NCBI GenBank assembly: GCA_039619475.1 | Contig: CM077115.1 | Span: 483,364,400 to 483,428,399, forward strand | Direction: 5' to 3' | From: Icerya purchasi | Lineage: Eukaryota; Arthropoda; Insecta; Hemiptera; Monophlebidae | Length of the DNA stretch: 64,000 bases | Shown: one piece after another, positions 1 through 12,559 of the stretch | Layout of the letters: the number at the start of each line of letters is the position of its first letter | How positions within the stretch are numbered: position 1 is the first letter of the stretch | Notes under the pieces: model-generated | Told to the model about the DNA's origin: nothing | Database searches by the model: none | The model's input: only the letters and a program-made list of their open reading frames with translations | Position numbers and translations under genes: made by a program

Positions 1-804
1 ATTTAAAATTTTTGATAACAGATTTATAATACGCTGGTGATACCTGCCCGGAGCAGCGAGAAGTGTTCCTACGTTATTATTATTACCGGTGGTGTTTTCG
101 GTCTTAATATTATTAAAATAAAAATCTCCCTAAAACAAAAACCAAAAAAAAACATCGGCTTCCTCTCCGAATTCGCAGAAAATGATAAAAAAAAATTCAC
201 AAAAATTATGCTAGAGCGATGACGGTTTTTTTCTTCCATAGGTATCTACTATAATAGTTCGATATCCTTGGAACATCCTCGCAACTGTGGACTGATTTGT
301 CTGCGCGGAAATTAGCCTGAAATCGGTGTAACTTGAGGACACTTTTTCAATAAGACAGAGCTTTGCGATTTCTTTTTTCTGAACCGATATAAAAAAAAAA
401 AAAAAAAAAAAAAAAGTTTTATTCAACGAAAACTGAATTAATAGCATCATTCGGAATGACGCCATACTCTACAATTATTGTTTCGAGCGGTTCCCACTGC
501 TAGATACGAGCCCCTCCCGATGATGAAGATTGTGGTGAAAATTACGAGTGATGACTGTAATAAAAAAAATGCTGTTGATGTTTAATTCGGGTTTCTAGGT
601 TTTCTAGCCTAGTTCGTTTTGCACGGCTGCCAGCTGACCATTTCCTCAACCGGTCATCTAATTTCTCTGACGAACAGTGTCAATCTTTATTGTATATCAT
701 CAAAGTACTACGACGCGTGGTCTAATTATTCAAAAGATTTATTTGCATTCGAAAAAAAAATATTGAATCGGAAAAGAAACGAATCTACAATGAAACTGAA
801 AATA

Positions 805-880
805 AGGTTATCGAAAATACCGTTAATTTAAATAAGCAGCCCAGGTTATCGAAAATACCGTTAATTTAAATAAGCAGCCC
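805..880. repeat. 38-bp tandem duplication
   Basis: Two identical copies of a 38-bp unit lie head to tail at 805-842 and 843-880; each begins AGGTTATCG and ends AAGCAGCCC. A C-rich run follows directly. Perfect identity suggests a recent duplication or an assembly or replication slippage event. Confidence 0.9.
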
Positions 881-1931
881 CCCTCCCCCCCTCCACCACG
901 TTACAATTAAACTTTTAACAGCTGTACACACGGATTATAGGAAAAATAGGAGGCCAAATGAAGAAAAATAAAAAAATTTATACTGATAACATGATGAACT
1001 AAGTTGGAAAAAAAAGAACACGTTCAAAAAAAATGTAATGATTAGAAAATAAAGTACGTTAAAAAATGCCAATTAGACAACCAGATTAGAGTCATGTTTA
1101 ATAATAAATACGTTTGAGTTTATACTTTTTATATTCTAATTAAATGAGATTCTCTCGTAATGTTTTTGATAAAAATGTATGTTTAATCGAAAACGTTTTC
1201 TGTATCGGAATAAACCATCTTTTTTTTTTTTTTTGTTGGTATAAACCATAGATTGAGAACGGTGTGCGTACTAATAATGCCGGAGTTATAACTGAAGCTT
1301 CTGAAATGACTGAAGTTCGTTAGAAACATTTGACCAAGCATCATAGCTCTGGACACGAGAGTAAGAATTTTTTATAAAAGTTTGTAGTTTATTTTTTTCT
1401 GAGATGATGTTGTTACACAGTACTGTATAAAATGAATTGAAAACCAATTTCAAATGAACTTTATTGTTACAACGTAACTGATATATATGTTTATTGAAAG
1501 TTAATCCTCGATCTGATATAAAGAGACATACAAAAACCCCGATCACGCCACAAAATTAAATTAATTTTCGACATGTTCCACTCAGACGGGCAGAATCGCT
1601 GCCTAATCGCCAAGAGTACACACACACACACACACACACACGCACACCGGTGACAACTGATTTTACCTCTACACCTATAATAAATAATGTAACGAAAAAG
1701 AAAGTATAAATTAACTATATATTTGAAAACAAAAATTCCGCGCTCTTTGTCGATGTGTGAAAAATGGTATAGTTAAATAAACGAGAGAATATGTACGAAA
1801 GATCGTAGCAACTTTTATATCTCAGCCGCGCTTGTCGACCTTGCCAATAAAATCGGCTGATTAATTTCGCGGGGGCTAACGCGTTCTTTAATCATTTAAC
1901 GAAAAATATTCTCTAATGAAAATCTTAAAGT

Positions 1932-2036
1932 TCGCTTCTGATGATAGCCAGTGTAAGCTGGTCGAAACGTTAAGCGAATTAAATTTCTTTTTAAAAACAC
2001 GCACTTCTGTCCGAAAATTATTTATTATTATCTTAT
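1932..2036 (+). repeat. Dispersed repeat fragment with hammerhead-like core
   Basis: CTGATGA (1938-1944) is followed by a short hairpin with a GCCAG/CTGGT stem and then GAAAC (1964-1968). The sequence from here to about 2036 matches, with divergence, both arms of the inverted repeat at 52439-52598, including a GTTAAGC block and a TCTGTCCG-type block. A conserved CTGATGA, stem, GAAAC order is the core of hammerhead ribozymes, which occur in Penelope-like retroelements. Assignment to that group is inference. The base pair expected next to the core is not clean, so activity is doubtful. Confidence 0.5.
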
Positions 2037-3046
2037 TAAAACTCTTTAACCCTAAACAAAAAAAAAAAAAAAAAAGAAATTTATCGGCTTCATTTAAAAG
2101 CTGTGGAATTTTGAGTTTATATCACTAATTTTTCGACATGTCCGCAGTTTGCTGTCAAATCTGGATTTTTGAATATTTTGAATTTCTGATCGTTGACAAA
2201 CTGGGCATAACGATTAAAAAAATTGTTCAAAGTCACCAAGTTCATTTTCGACGCGTTCCCTTTGACGGTAAGACTGTCCAACACTATATTTATACGTACA
2301 TATATACATCGAGCAAATAACAAATGACATTCAATTGACACGAAACGAGCCCAATTTTATAATTCTAATGGAACACACGTTCGTGGTTTTAATCTTTTCA
2401 TTTACCGTTTGAATACAAACTCTCAATATTTACTCTAAATTCCTGATGTTTCCGTGTTAGCGTGACATAAAATCGTCACATGAATGATGACGAAAATAAT
2501 TACTTAACCCTCAAAAACTTACAAGTATATTTGATGAATATGTCCAATATAAACGATAGGACCGTGTCAGGAAAGAGACCGAAGCAACGATTAGAAAATA
2601 GTGTACACGACAAAAAAATTTAATGGTATCGTATGGGGGGGGGGGCAGTCTAATAGAACTAGGAATGGAAAAATAGAATATATATATAATGACGGAGGGA
2701 AATAATGATTAATTACACGATGAAACGCTGAAGAAATTTGTTTGATTATTCTACACGAATTCTTTCGATGGGTATGTTTTGTTTTTTTTTTGTTCTTCAT
2801 TATCATCCTCGCAGTGGTACCACCATACCGTTATTTTATATTATTCGCTTCACCGTGGGAAAAAAGAAAAAGCGATAGCGGTAAATTGCCGAAGCTCTCG
2901 ACTCAAAACACAGTTTCCACCGCACTCCGGGGTCAGGGCGCGCCGCCGGCTGTGTGGGTCACTGGTGCGGCAAAATTTTTACCAGAAGTTTTTGAACTAG
3001 TTTATAATATACTTTCTCCGCGGCCACTCTGGTAGAGGAAACCAGC

Positions 3047-3063
3047 ATATATATATATATATA

Positions 3064-3122
<59 letters not shown>
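3047..3122. repeat. (AT)n then (ATT)n microsatellite
   Basis: An AT dinucleotide run is followed by a long, almost pure ATT trinucleotide run. Confidence 0.95.
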
Positions 3123-3125
<3 letters not shown>

Positions 3126-3359
3126 GTGTATGCATACCGTTATTAATTTCTTAATTTTTTTAATTTCCCGCGACGACCATATACGAGAACTGTTTTTTTT
3201 TTTTTTTCTTAGCCATTTAACGTAGACGCGCGGGAAAGGGCGCTTGTCGGTTTTACCGTTAAGGTTATTGAACTAGGAACGCTGTCGATAACGGTGCTCT
3301 GTGTAGAGCGGACAGAATGTGTGTCGGTGATGTAGAAAGAGAAAAGAGTCATAGAGATC

Positions 3360-4852
3360 GCGCCAGCACACAACAGTCAGTTATAAAACCCCTCTCTGCT
3401 TCGGAGAAAGCGACCGCGTCTCAGGAAGAATTTGTTTTCATTGGTTGGCCCCGCGTCCGTTAAGGGCAGACCTCTGCCCGGTGTAATTTTTAGCGTGGCA
3501 GGCAGCCTTTTTGCCCGAAAGGAAAAGGACCGCGTTAATTTTCCGGCCGGCGGGGGGCGAGTCCGCTTGAGGAACCAGTTGCAGCGATCGATGGTCGGCG
3601 TAACCATGACGAAAAAGAGAGTTTTACTTTCAACAGAGCCGGTCGCGATCGGGTTATTACGTTCTTTTTAACACGGTTGTCCGGACGAAGTGGCGTCGGA
3701 TTTACGGCTAGTTGCGGGCGACGGCATCAGATGAAAAGTGAAGATGGAACAAGATGAGAAGGCAACAGTAAAAAAAGAAGAACAACAACAAAAAAAAAAA
3801 GGGAGAAAAGAAGTGTGGAAAAAAAAAAGAAAAGAAAATCGAAATAACGACATAACGGTTAACCGTTGAAGAACCGGTTTTCCAGACTGCGCTCGGTCGT
3901 TCGCTCGACAGGACGAACGTTGGTTTTGGGGCGGCGACGAGGAAAGGGAATTTTCCGATTTCGTTTTTGTTACGTTTTCTTTTTAACTATTTATTTCCAT
4001 TTTGTATTTATTACACACTTTGCTGCGCGCCGCCGCTTGCCCGCCGCCGGATCTTCTTCTTCTGACGACGGTTGCTTTTTCGCCATTTCAATTCGATTTC
4101 ATCGGACGGTGCAGAGAAAGCACATGGCATCGGCCCAACTGCATGGCGCGTCTGGCTGTCTCTGCAACTCTCCAACAAACCGCCAACTGATCACGGGCGA
4201 GCACTCGGCTGGCGAGCTGATCGCGTGAGATAGATTTGAGTACACAGTGTCTGATCGCTCAGTCAGTCGGCGTTTAGCAATAATGTCTGACGTTCCGGAG
4301 AAGAGTTGTTGTTACCTTTATTTCGTACTCCGTGTTTAATTTTAATGTTTAACATTACTCTTTATTATTCTCCGTCGGTTATTCTGTCGTCGGCAAACTT
4401 ACGCGAAATGTGACGATGATTTTTTTATTTTTATTCTCTTCCTTTTTTTTTTTTCATTAATTAATTTTTCAATCGAAACTGATTTTTTGTAAATTCCAAA
4501 AGTTCAAGACAAAAAAGTAAAAACATCGCAAGAAAACGATATAATAATAATTCGACCGCGATTATTATTCCGTACGTACACACGCGAAAACTGATATTTC
4601 GTTTTTTCTTGCCGTATTTTTGCTTCTCTAATTACTTTTATTTTTCGATTTCGTAAGAAAAACGCTGCATTTTTTTTTTGGTTTTGGTTTTTATCTTTTT
4701 TTCTATTTCAAACGAGTAGTTTTTTTAAGTTGACACTTTTTCGTTGCTTCGCTCGTTGAAGACGTTCGAAAAGTTTTTAATATTTCAATTTTTTTTCTTT
4801 TCCTCCTTCTCTTTCGCCGATCGCGCGCTCTCGCGGCTTATCAAGAGCAAAC
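3360..4852 (+). promoter_or_regulatory. E75: Probable promoter and 5' UTR region of the 5'-most E75 first exon
   Basis: This stretch is richer in GC and CpG than its surroundings and leads directly into the first coding exon. Two places match the arthropod initiator TCAGT: TCAGTT at 3377-3382 and the overlapping pair TCAGTCAGT at 4259-4267. For the second, a four-of-five match to the downstream promoter element lies at about +28 if transcription starts at 4261. No TATA box is seen at the expected distance. The exact start site cannot be chosen from sequence alone. The 5' UTR would be about 0.6 or 1.5 kb long and contain several upstream ATGs. Confidence 0.4.
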
Positions 4853-5153
4853 ATGACGGTCGTTAATTACAGCCGAAATAGCAACAACAACAGCGGCGAA
4901 TCGGAAAGTAAAAAGAGTAACGTAAATAACGAAGATAATTCTTCTTCGAAAGACGCCGGTCAGCGTCGTTCTTCATTCGAGCAGCAACGATGCTACGAAA
5001 ATTTGGGCCCCTCAGCGGCCATCAACCTCTGTCATCGCAGCCCAAAGGACGACATTGCCATCAATCGAGCCGACATTAATAACAACAATCTTCAACCTTA
5101 TCAACCGCCCGTTGTGCACGACAACGAACAGCTTCTGGGCCGAGTTTTAGCCG
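4853..5153 (+). CDS. E75: E75 alternative first coding exon, 5'-most isoform (E75C-like by position)
   Basis: The exon encodes about 100 residues specific to one isoform of the ecdysone-induced nuclear receptor E75. The ATG has a strong insect start context (CAAACATGA). The protein is rich in Asn and Ser near the start (NSNNNSGES) and hydrophilic, as expected for an unstructured A/B domain. The open frame runs into a donor, G|GTAACA, at 5154, leaving one base (phase 1). Joining that G to the finger-1 exon at 44106 makes Glu and reads ...[16 protein letters not shown], the E75 junction. The assignment to the E75C type rests on Drosophila gene order, where the C promoter is the most distal. No match to a specific orthologue could be checked. 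The true 5' end and any upstream non-coding exon are unknown. Confidence 0.78.
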
Positions 5154-6382
5154 GTAACATATTTGCTTTTACTTTTCTTACGTTTTCTAGCACTATCGTA
5201 TTTTAACTTTTGTTCTCTGCAAGAGGGGCTGCCTCCTGTCTGTGTGACGATTTCGAAAAACAAAGCATAGCGGTGAAAAATAATATAACGACGGGGGGGG
5301 GGGCCTGACAAAATGCGTTTTAATCGTTGTTCCGTGTATTGGCACGGGATTACGAATTGTCTGCGAACTAATATCAACCCTATTACTTAAACTGATGATA
5401 GTAAAAGTTCCAAAAACAAGTTGAAAAACAAAGTTTAAAAAAAAAAAGACAAACTTAAGAATTAACACACACTTACGACCGCAGAATGATAAACTTGCGT
5501 CGCAAGAAGTTCCGGCGCCTATTTCCGAAAAGCAACTAAATATCACAAACAACGGTCACAGTCTGTATTCAGAGTAATATAAACAACCCGCTGAAAGTAC
5601 TTGCGCGTATAATAATAACCTGGAAATCCTTGGAAGGGAGCTCAAAATTATAAAATCGTTTAATAGCGAAAGCTAACGCAACTGTTTCGTGAGAAAATAT
5701 GTTTTCTTCAATTATATCAATGGGAAAAAAAGCAATACTAGTTAGGCCTCTTTATTAATCACAATAAAAATAACGGGAAATAACAGAAATTCATATTTAC
5801 ATTATGCAAAAGGCATACTTTTCGAATTGTGTACGGATGTTGGGAAGATATTAATTAAGATAGAAGCGGTGACCAATGTAAAATTATAATACATGCTACA
5901 CGCTAAATAATCAAGTTGATAAAGGACGAAGCAGATAATAAAAATAATGATGAAAAAAAATGAAATATCGATTTTGGGAAACGTTTCGAAGAATGTCGCA
6001 TCTTCGGTTAAGAAAAATCGGTATTAGCAAAAAATATTCACGTACACTTATTACCTAAGAACACCAATACACACACTAATGAGTTATATTATCGAAAGGT
6101 AAAAAGTCATCAGAGACAGTTGTCATAGTTGTAATAACTAAACAGTTCAAGCGTGTAGGGTTCTTGATAATACCAAAAAGGTCATCATCATTAGCTATTC
6201 AACCATCCGGTTGGTGGGCTACCTATTCGTGCATTTCGGCTGCACTGATATAGGTCGTATACTAGGTAAGCGTGATTATTTTCCAATTAGCTATTTGCGC
6301 TATTATTGAAACTGTTCTTTTTCATAAGCATCATAGAAGAATTCGTATGTTCACCAACCCTTTGGAGTGTTTCGGAAGACAG

Positions 6383-6386
<4 letters not shown>

Positions 6387-6446
<60 letters not shown>

Positions 6447-6462
6447 TATGTGCGTGTGTGTA
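6387..6462. repeat. (TA)n(TG)n microsatellite
   Basis: A TA dinucleotide run passes directly into a TG run with a few interruptions. Confidence 0.95.
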
Positions 6463-7121
6463 TATTAAATTTCTCGTCTGCTTTCGCCTAAAAATGAAAG
6501 AGCACCAAAACAAAATAACAAGAATAATTGGAAAAAATTAACTTGGCAACGCGTTGGTCATCGTAAGGGACAAAAAAAAAGGGCAGAAAATCAGAGAAAC
6601 GAAAGCGAATGGCAAATAATAGCACAGTTCGTATACATGTGCGATTTTAATCAGCAATTCTCCAAAAAAATAATTCCCTTTCCGTTTACAAGTCTGATCA
6701 CTCCTTTTTCAACGCGACGCAAATCACTGTATCTACGAATCAACTGATTAATTAATAATAGTCTACTATGAAGACGCAATTTGTTGTGGTTTTGGGCTAG
6801 TTTTGTACACATTATCATACTAAAGGAAACTGTTGTTCAGTCATGGATGTCTTGCAAATTGTCACGCATGGAACAAAAAAATTTTGAATCATTTCAATAT
6901 AATAATAATATCATTTATAAAAAAAAAATTAAATAGGCGCGGTTACCTATCCGTTAATTTTTAATTTAATATTAATTTCGAAACGGATTCACCAAGGGAT
7001 GGGTCAATCATTAAACAGTGCCAGACCGTAACATTTTGAATGTAAAAAAATAAAAAAAAAAAAAAACACATATTTAATTCAAAATAGGTTAGTGTCTAAT
7101 TCAGACGCTATTTCTCATAGT

Positions 7122-7353
7122 CAATAAATGTTAAATGTTTATAAGATAGTGATAGAACGGGATAAAATTGCTTTTAGTAAAAACCAAAGTGCATCGCAAT
7201 ACAATAGAAATACTTATTCCAATGAATACACTATGAAAATTCATTGGAAAAAGTATTTCTATTGTATTGCGATGAACTTTTGTTTTTACTAAAAGCAATT
7301 TTATCTGTACTTTCTGGTTCTATCACTATCTTATGAACATTTAACATTTATTG
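7122..7353. mobile_element. Foldback/MITE-like long inverted repeat
   Basis: Two arms of about 105-114 bp (7122-7226 and 7240-7353) are near-perfect reverse complements around a 13-bp spacer. The outer ends read CAATAAATG and CATTTATTG. The arms differ at only a few sites and small indels. There is no coding capacity. Such a structure is typical of a non-autonomous DNA transposon (MITE). No clear target-site duplication is visible, so the family is not assigned. Transcribed within the E75 pre-mRNA it would form a long double-stranded hairpin. Confidence 0.8.
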
Positions 7354-7734
7354 TTTGCGTGAATTATAAATAATGATAAAGATTATCCGCATGATAATTA
7401 CCCGACATAATATCATTGTTATTATTTCTATTTTACGTAAATATGACCCTGCCTTAAAACTACGCGCACTTATTAATCCCCCCTACTCCTTTTCTTTTTT
7501 TGCGTTGTAGAATAAAATTTTTCATTACAGAACGCCTCCTTTTTCGTTCACGTAAATCAGTTATGAACCATTTTTTGTAATTATTTCCCGATCTACTATT
7601 TTTGTTTTCCTGTTTTTTAATAAATTGTCTACTTTTAGGCATCCTATTCTCGCAATATTGATCTTTCATTTCAATTTTTACTAAATATTCAATATGTTAT
7701 ACCATCTACCTTTAATTCTATTTTAATTTTAACA

Positions 7735-7869
7735 AATTTTAGTAATTTTAGCAATTTTAGTAATTTTAGCGATTTTAGTAATTTTAGCAATTTTAGTAAT
7801 TTTAGCAATTTTAGTAATTTTAGCAATTTTAGTAATGTTAGCGATTTTAGTAATTTTAGCAATTTTAGA
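7735..7869. repeat. Minisatellite of 9/18-bp units
   Basis: Tandem copies of AATTTTAGT and AATTTTAGC alternate, giving an 18-bp higher-order unit with a few substitutions. Read on the minus strand it gives an open frame of Leu/Lys repeats, which is an artefact of the repeat. Confidence 0.95.
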
Positions 7870-10299
7870 ATTAACATTTTCGACTTCTTTTCCTCCTATT
7901 AAATCACTTTCGTCTAGTATACCGCTCTAAATCGTTTATCTGGTTACTGAGTTATTAATTTAATTTTTAGCAGATTTTCAACTTTATAGTTAATTTGTTT
8001 GTTTTTTTTTTATAATTTCATACTGTTCCGCTATAAATGTAATTCTACATTTTTTAATTGCTTTTACTTTGAATTTTATTTCCTGCCCCTAGTACCAATT
8101 TTACTTAATTCTTGTTATACGTTACTGAAACCTTCGCTTGCTGTCGGCGTTTTTTTTTCCTCTATGGGTTCAGTATAATTTTATAAAAATTTTTACATTA
8201 TCATAAGAGTTCCTCTTACATCCATTGGGCATTGATTATTAGATATATATATATATATGTATATATATATTTGTAAAAATTTCTGTACGTTTTTGTCGTT
8301 TAAAAACAAAAAAAAACTTGAACAGCGGATGATAGCACGAAAAAAAGACCGCGTTTAGTCTTTTTTACTCGCCTAAATGACCGCGAAATTCGGAATCGCC
8401 TTTTAGACTTCAGTCTGAATTTCGACAATTATGACACGTATTTGTGGATCACGTTCAACTGTTTTTGTCATATTTGCCGAATAAATGAAATTCTAAATTA
8501 AAGCGAAAAGGGACCAAACTAGTTAGAATCCCTTTAAAAGATAAAGCGCTACAATAGGGGCCGCAGGCGATCGGACAACACACACACGCGGATGTCATCA
8601 AAAATCGTGACGTCCGTGGAGATTCAATTTTATTTCTACACTTTCTCGCCGGAGCTGTGACCACTCTGGTGGTACAAATTATTCTTATTCTTATAATTTC
8701 TATTATTACCATTAATACCTAGTAACCGAGCTTCGCGCTCGGATATATTTTCCGTATTTTGAATTATGAGTTCCAGAAACATTTAAATGTAACGAAAAAT
8801 AAAATTATAATTCGTAAGACAGAAATACTATTACAAATTAGCACGACCTGTGTATTTCGATTAGATTTTTTTTCTGGAAAACAATTGCATTTACATGTAT
8901 AAGAATTGCTAATTTTATAATGTAACTTTAGCGACCTCGGAAGCTTTCCTCACAGATCTTTTCCGGCAAATTAATGTTTTAAAAGCAGTAATAGTATATG
9001 ACAGGAAACTTCACAATCATCTGATGCTTTCCAACGGCCATCTTGTGTAGAATATATATAAATATAAAAATTTCTGTACTTTTATTTTAATTTTTTAAAT
9101 TAACAATATAAATAAACATTTATTTCTCTTTGAGCATAGTAAAGTAGCGTGTATTGTGTACTACTTTTTTTAAAAATGCGACGTTAAACATTGGTCTCAC
9201 CCACCACGCCTTTAATCGCAATTTATCTAAACTCCTAAAAAAATGATGACATTAATTGACGATTTTCATCAAAATCGTTAGAACCGTTTCCGAAAACCTC
9301 TAAGATTTATTTTATTTAATTTTTTTTTTTTGTACTTTTGAGAGGTTAACAAAACGATCGTCGGATGTGACGAAAAGAGTAGTTGTGTTTTAAGCCAAAA
9401 AAAAAAAAAAAAAAAAAAAGCTTAATACTGATGAATGATATAACAGAGCAGAAGAGACGGCTTTCAACGTATACTTCTTTTTGTCAAAAATTGTAAAAGA
9501 AAAAAAAATCCTCTTTTTTGTATACTTAGCAGTAAGCGAAAATCCATTTATAGAGTACCATTCTAATATTCCCCGCTAAAGGTGTGGGGGGGACACAAAA
9601 TCTTCCGTTAATAATAAATGCCTTCTTTTTTCTTTGATTTTTATTTTCTTTTCGTTTTGTAATAAAACTGTTGGCAAATAATCGGATTCTTAAGGATTTT
9701 ATTAAACGTTGCAAATGAAAACAACTTCAAAATCCATCGGATAACTCGAAACAATTTATTTTTTAATATGATTTTCCCTACAGATGAAAAGTGTGTAAAA
9801 GGTTTTAGCCCGACAACATGTATTTTTCGTGACGAGTTTATCTCCCCCCCTAGAAAGTTTAATAAGAAATTCAAAAGAGGCGTATTTAATTTTTACTCCC
9901 TTCGTAGTGTAGGGTTTGCACCGCACAACTGTAACGTAAACGAAAGAACCCCAGTAGTAAGAGACATCTGAAAAATCAACAGGTACCCTCGTGGAGGTTT
10001 ACGAATCCCAGCGAAACGACTTAATCGTTGAAAAATTACGAAAAAAACAAAAAAAAAAGACAAAGAAAACAAGAAACACATTGCAAACTGAAGAATAAAT
10101 TTTAAAGGCCGACACACTTGGTTATTAGGTCGTAGAGTATGGCAATGTCGATGACCTCTCACTCTCTCTTTGTTTGTGCGTGTATTACTCGAATGATTGT
10201 GTCATTTGCTTATCGACACATTTGCCTATTTGTGTGTACGGTTTTTTATCATCAAGCGGAAGAAGAAGAAGAAGAAGACCTTTTATTTAGTTTTCGGTC

Positions 10300-11129
10300 A
10301 TGTATTAGGGGTACAGGCGCGTGAGTACCGAGGCACTGTGCGACCGGCCGTTTAGTTATCTAGCGGCGACGGCCGCAGGAACCAACGACTACAGTAACAA
10401 TTCCGTTTCGGCGTGTCTGCGTATACTGCAATCGAGATCAAGGGTACCCCACACACATTTGTGCCCCGCTGATGATAACGAACGCCCGTTCTCATTAATG
10501 AAACGGTCTGCGAGTCGGGAAACGCGCGCTGATAGTGTAAGCCGCCAGTGTCGGCTCGGTCGCTCTGATGCTGTGTCCGATCGTCTTATCTCGCTCTGAA
10601 ACTCATAATTTTCGTCTTCCCTCCGACCCCTTCCTGAGGGTGTGGGGGGATCGTCTTTTTGCCCGCGCGCGCGTGCCGAATAAACCTACATATCGCCTCT
10701 CCCTGTCCGATTAGATAATCGCGTTCGCACGCACGCGCGATCGCCGTAAATGCCCCCGCACGGTGCGGTCGCGGCGCGCTGGTCGTTTGTTGCCAATGAT
10801 TCTCCGGTCTCGGCCCAGAAGTGGGTCAACCATGTCCGTAATATATTGGTTAGTTGTCGAAGCCCAGCTGCAGGTCGTTGATCCCATTTTCTCATGTAAA
10901 ATGTGGCCTTCCCGCGTATTCGCCCGCGCCGAAGCCCACAACCGCTCATCCCATCGTTACGTCACCCTTGATCGCTCGCTGGTTTTTGTTTTTTTCTTCT
11001 CTGATCATCGGCCGGCCGCGCCGGAGGGGTACGGCACAAACGTCGACGCCGTCGCGAAACCTTCGTCGTCCGTCCGCCTGTGAGAAAAGAAGAGTTGTGT
11101 GCTATTTGAGTACAAATTAACGGCCAGCG

Positions 11130-11169
<40 letters not shown>

Positions 11170-11260
11170 GAAGCAATAGCGGTTGCGCGGCCGCATGACG
11201 ACGTCTTGGCATTGAGGGGAGAGCATGATTGCGTTACGCGACAGATCGGCCACTAACCAC
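10300..11260. promoter_or_regulatory. GC- and CpG-rich intronic island with (CT)n tract
   Basis: About 1 kb has much higher GC and CpG content than the surrounding intron and ends at a (CT)n/(GA)n tract (11133-11167), the type of sequence bound by GAGA factor at Drosophila promoters and Polycomb elements. Open frames occur on both strands but overlap each other, as expected in GC-rich DNA, and none shows a domain or a convincing E75-type exon. It may be an enhancer, or a promoter with a non-coding first exon of another E75 transcript. The call rests on composition only. Confidence 0.4.
11133..11167. repeat. (CT)n microsatellite / GAGA-type tract
   Basis: A pure CT dinucleotide run of about 35 bp at the edge of the GC-rich block. 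Confidence 0.95.
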
Positions 11261-11522
11261 CACCGGTAAGGTGGGATTTTTAATACCGTTTAATAAGCGG
11301 TGTAGAGTAAAGGAGGAAAATATTTTTAGTCGCTCGTTTTTCGTTTCGTTTCGTTTTCTTCTTTTGATTATTATTTCATTTTCTTCATCAGTGACAGAAC
11401 TCTCTAGCAATGTGTGTTGCTCTCGTGCACCAGTATGATACACACACCTTGCGCGCTACTAGTATGTTCGACAAAGTCGCTAGTTCATTCAACTCGTCCT
11501 ATTACGCAGACGGCCACGCCGA

Positions 11523-11533
11523 TAATTAGGTCA
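11523..11533 (+). promoter_or_regulatory. RORE-type (HR3/E75) monomer motif
   Basis: TAATTAGGTCA fits the AT-rich-plus-AGGTCA monomer motif WAWNTAGGTCA at every position. This motif is recognised by HR3 and E75 in insects and by ROR and Rev-erb in vertebrates. A single motif of this length can occur by chance in 64 kb. Confidence 0.35.
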
Positions 11534-12508
11534 TCACTTGGCGTTATTAAGTCGTCGACCTATTTTTATCAATTTACTGGACGGGAAAAAAAAAAAGAAT
11601 AAATAAATAAAAAAAATCCCCGCTTGTGAAAATCAGCGACAACTTCGGTAAATCGGTTTTCTTTTCGCGTTGAACTTGAAAAATGTGTTGACTAGAGATG
11701 CAAGCTAAGCAGTCCTGATTACATTTTCTGATTCCCGGATGATAATGCCGATTGAAAATTAGTAAATTTGTCACAATATTGCAATCTTATGTGCCCTCGG
11801 AAAACCCAGTCTCTATCACCCGTTCACGAATTTTAAGCAAAATCCTATTCCGACTTATTTTCTAAGTGCCTAGAATAATTCTTATCCTTTTTCTCTTTTG
11901 GCTTTTCAAGTCGATTAATACGACGCGTCAAACTTCTTCCCTACAGGCTACATCCTCCGATAAAACCTTGGATCATTAATAATCCTTGTTTGTTATGCGC
12001 GTCTTTCTTGAAAGCCTTTTTTATGTGTACTCTTATACTCGAGACGCACCTAAAATTCAGTTTCCTTCGAGTATAAAATCGCATACCGCGAAAGAAATCT
12101 AGAACAACGACAACGCAATACTGTCTCTTAATACACTTCCTCGCCATCCAAACTGCGCTCGATTGTCTGCGAACTCGGCGCACATTCAACGATATCCCCT
12201 GCGCACGACATTCTTCGAAAAGAAGTTTTCACTCCTTATCTCTTATTCGCCTTCCCGAATTTTAACCTAGAAAAATTTCCGAAAAATTTTCCTAATCGGT
12301 CAGTTCCTCCAATATACATACACAGGGTGTGTGTGTGTATTTAATTGTTTAGGAAGCGATGTTTCGTTCGGATAGGAGTCCCGGTTCTATAAATCAAAAG
12401 GGCAGAGAAGCAAAATTCCTTTTTTGCGCTGGTTAATGTGCATAATTAATAAAAAAAAAAAAAAAAAAAAATCCGCTCATAATCAAAATGTACGCAGAAA
12501 ATCGACGG

Positions 12509-12509
<1 letters not shown>

Positions 12510-12555
<46 letters not shown>
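12510..12555. repeat. (AC)n microsatellite
   Basis: A nearly pure AC dinucleotide run. Confidence 0.95.

Positions 12556-12559
<4 letters not shown>

Larger units (their letters stand above)
1..3200. other. Upstream non-coding sequence, repeat-rich
   Basis: No convincing coding sequence is visible. The stretch is AT-rich and holds poly(A/T) runs (for example 390-414 and 1219-1234), a (CA)n tract near 1618-1641, a tandem duplication at 805-880, a fragment of a dispersed repeat at 1932-2036, a poly-G run near 2635-2645 and an (AT)n/(ATT)n tract at 3047-3122. Short open frames are scattered on both strands but have low-complexity, AT-driven composition and no recognisable domain. It is probably intergenic sequence or distal 5' flank of E75. 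Confidence 0.5.
5154..10299. other. E75 intron 1, proximal part
   Basis: No supported exon is visible. The stretch holds (TA)n(TG)n at 6387-6462, a long foldback at 7122-7353, a 9/18-bp minisatellite at 7735-7869, a short AT tract near 8240-8272 and several poly(A) runs. The remaining sequence is AT-rich and unremarkable. Confidence 0.6.

Noticed and set aside
7689..7877. Minus-strand Leu/Lys-rich frame
   Set aside because: It is the translation of the 9/18-bp minisatellite.
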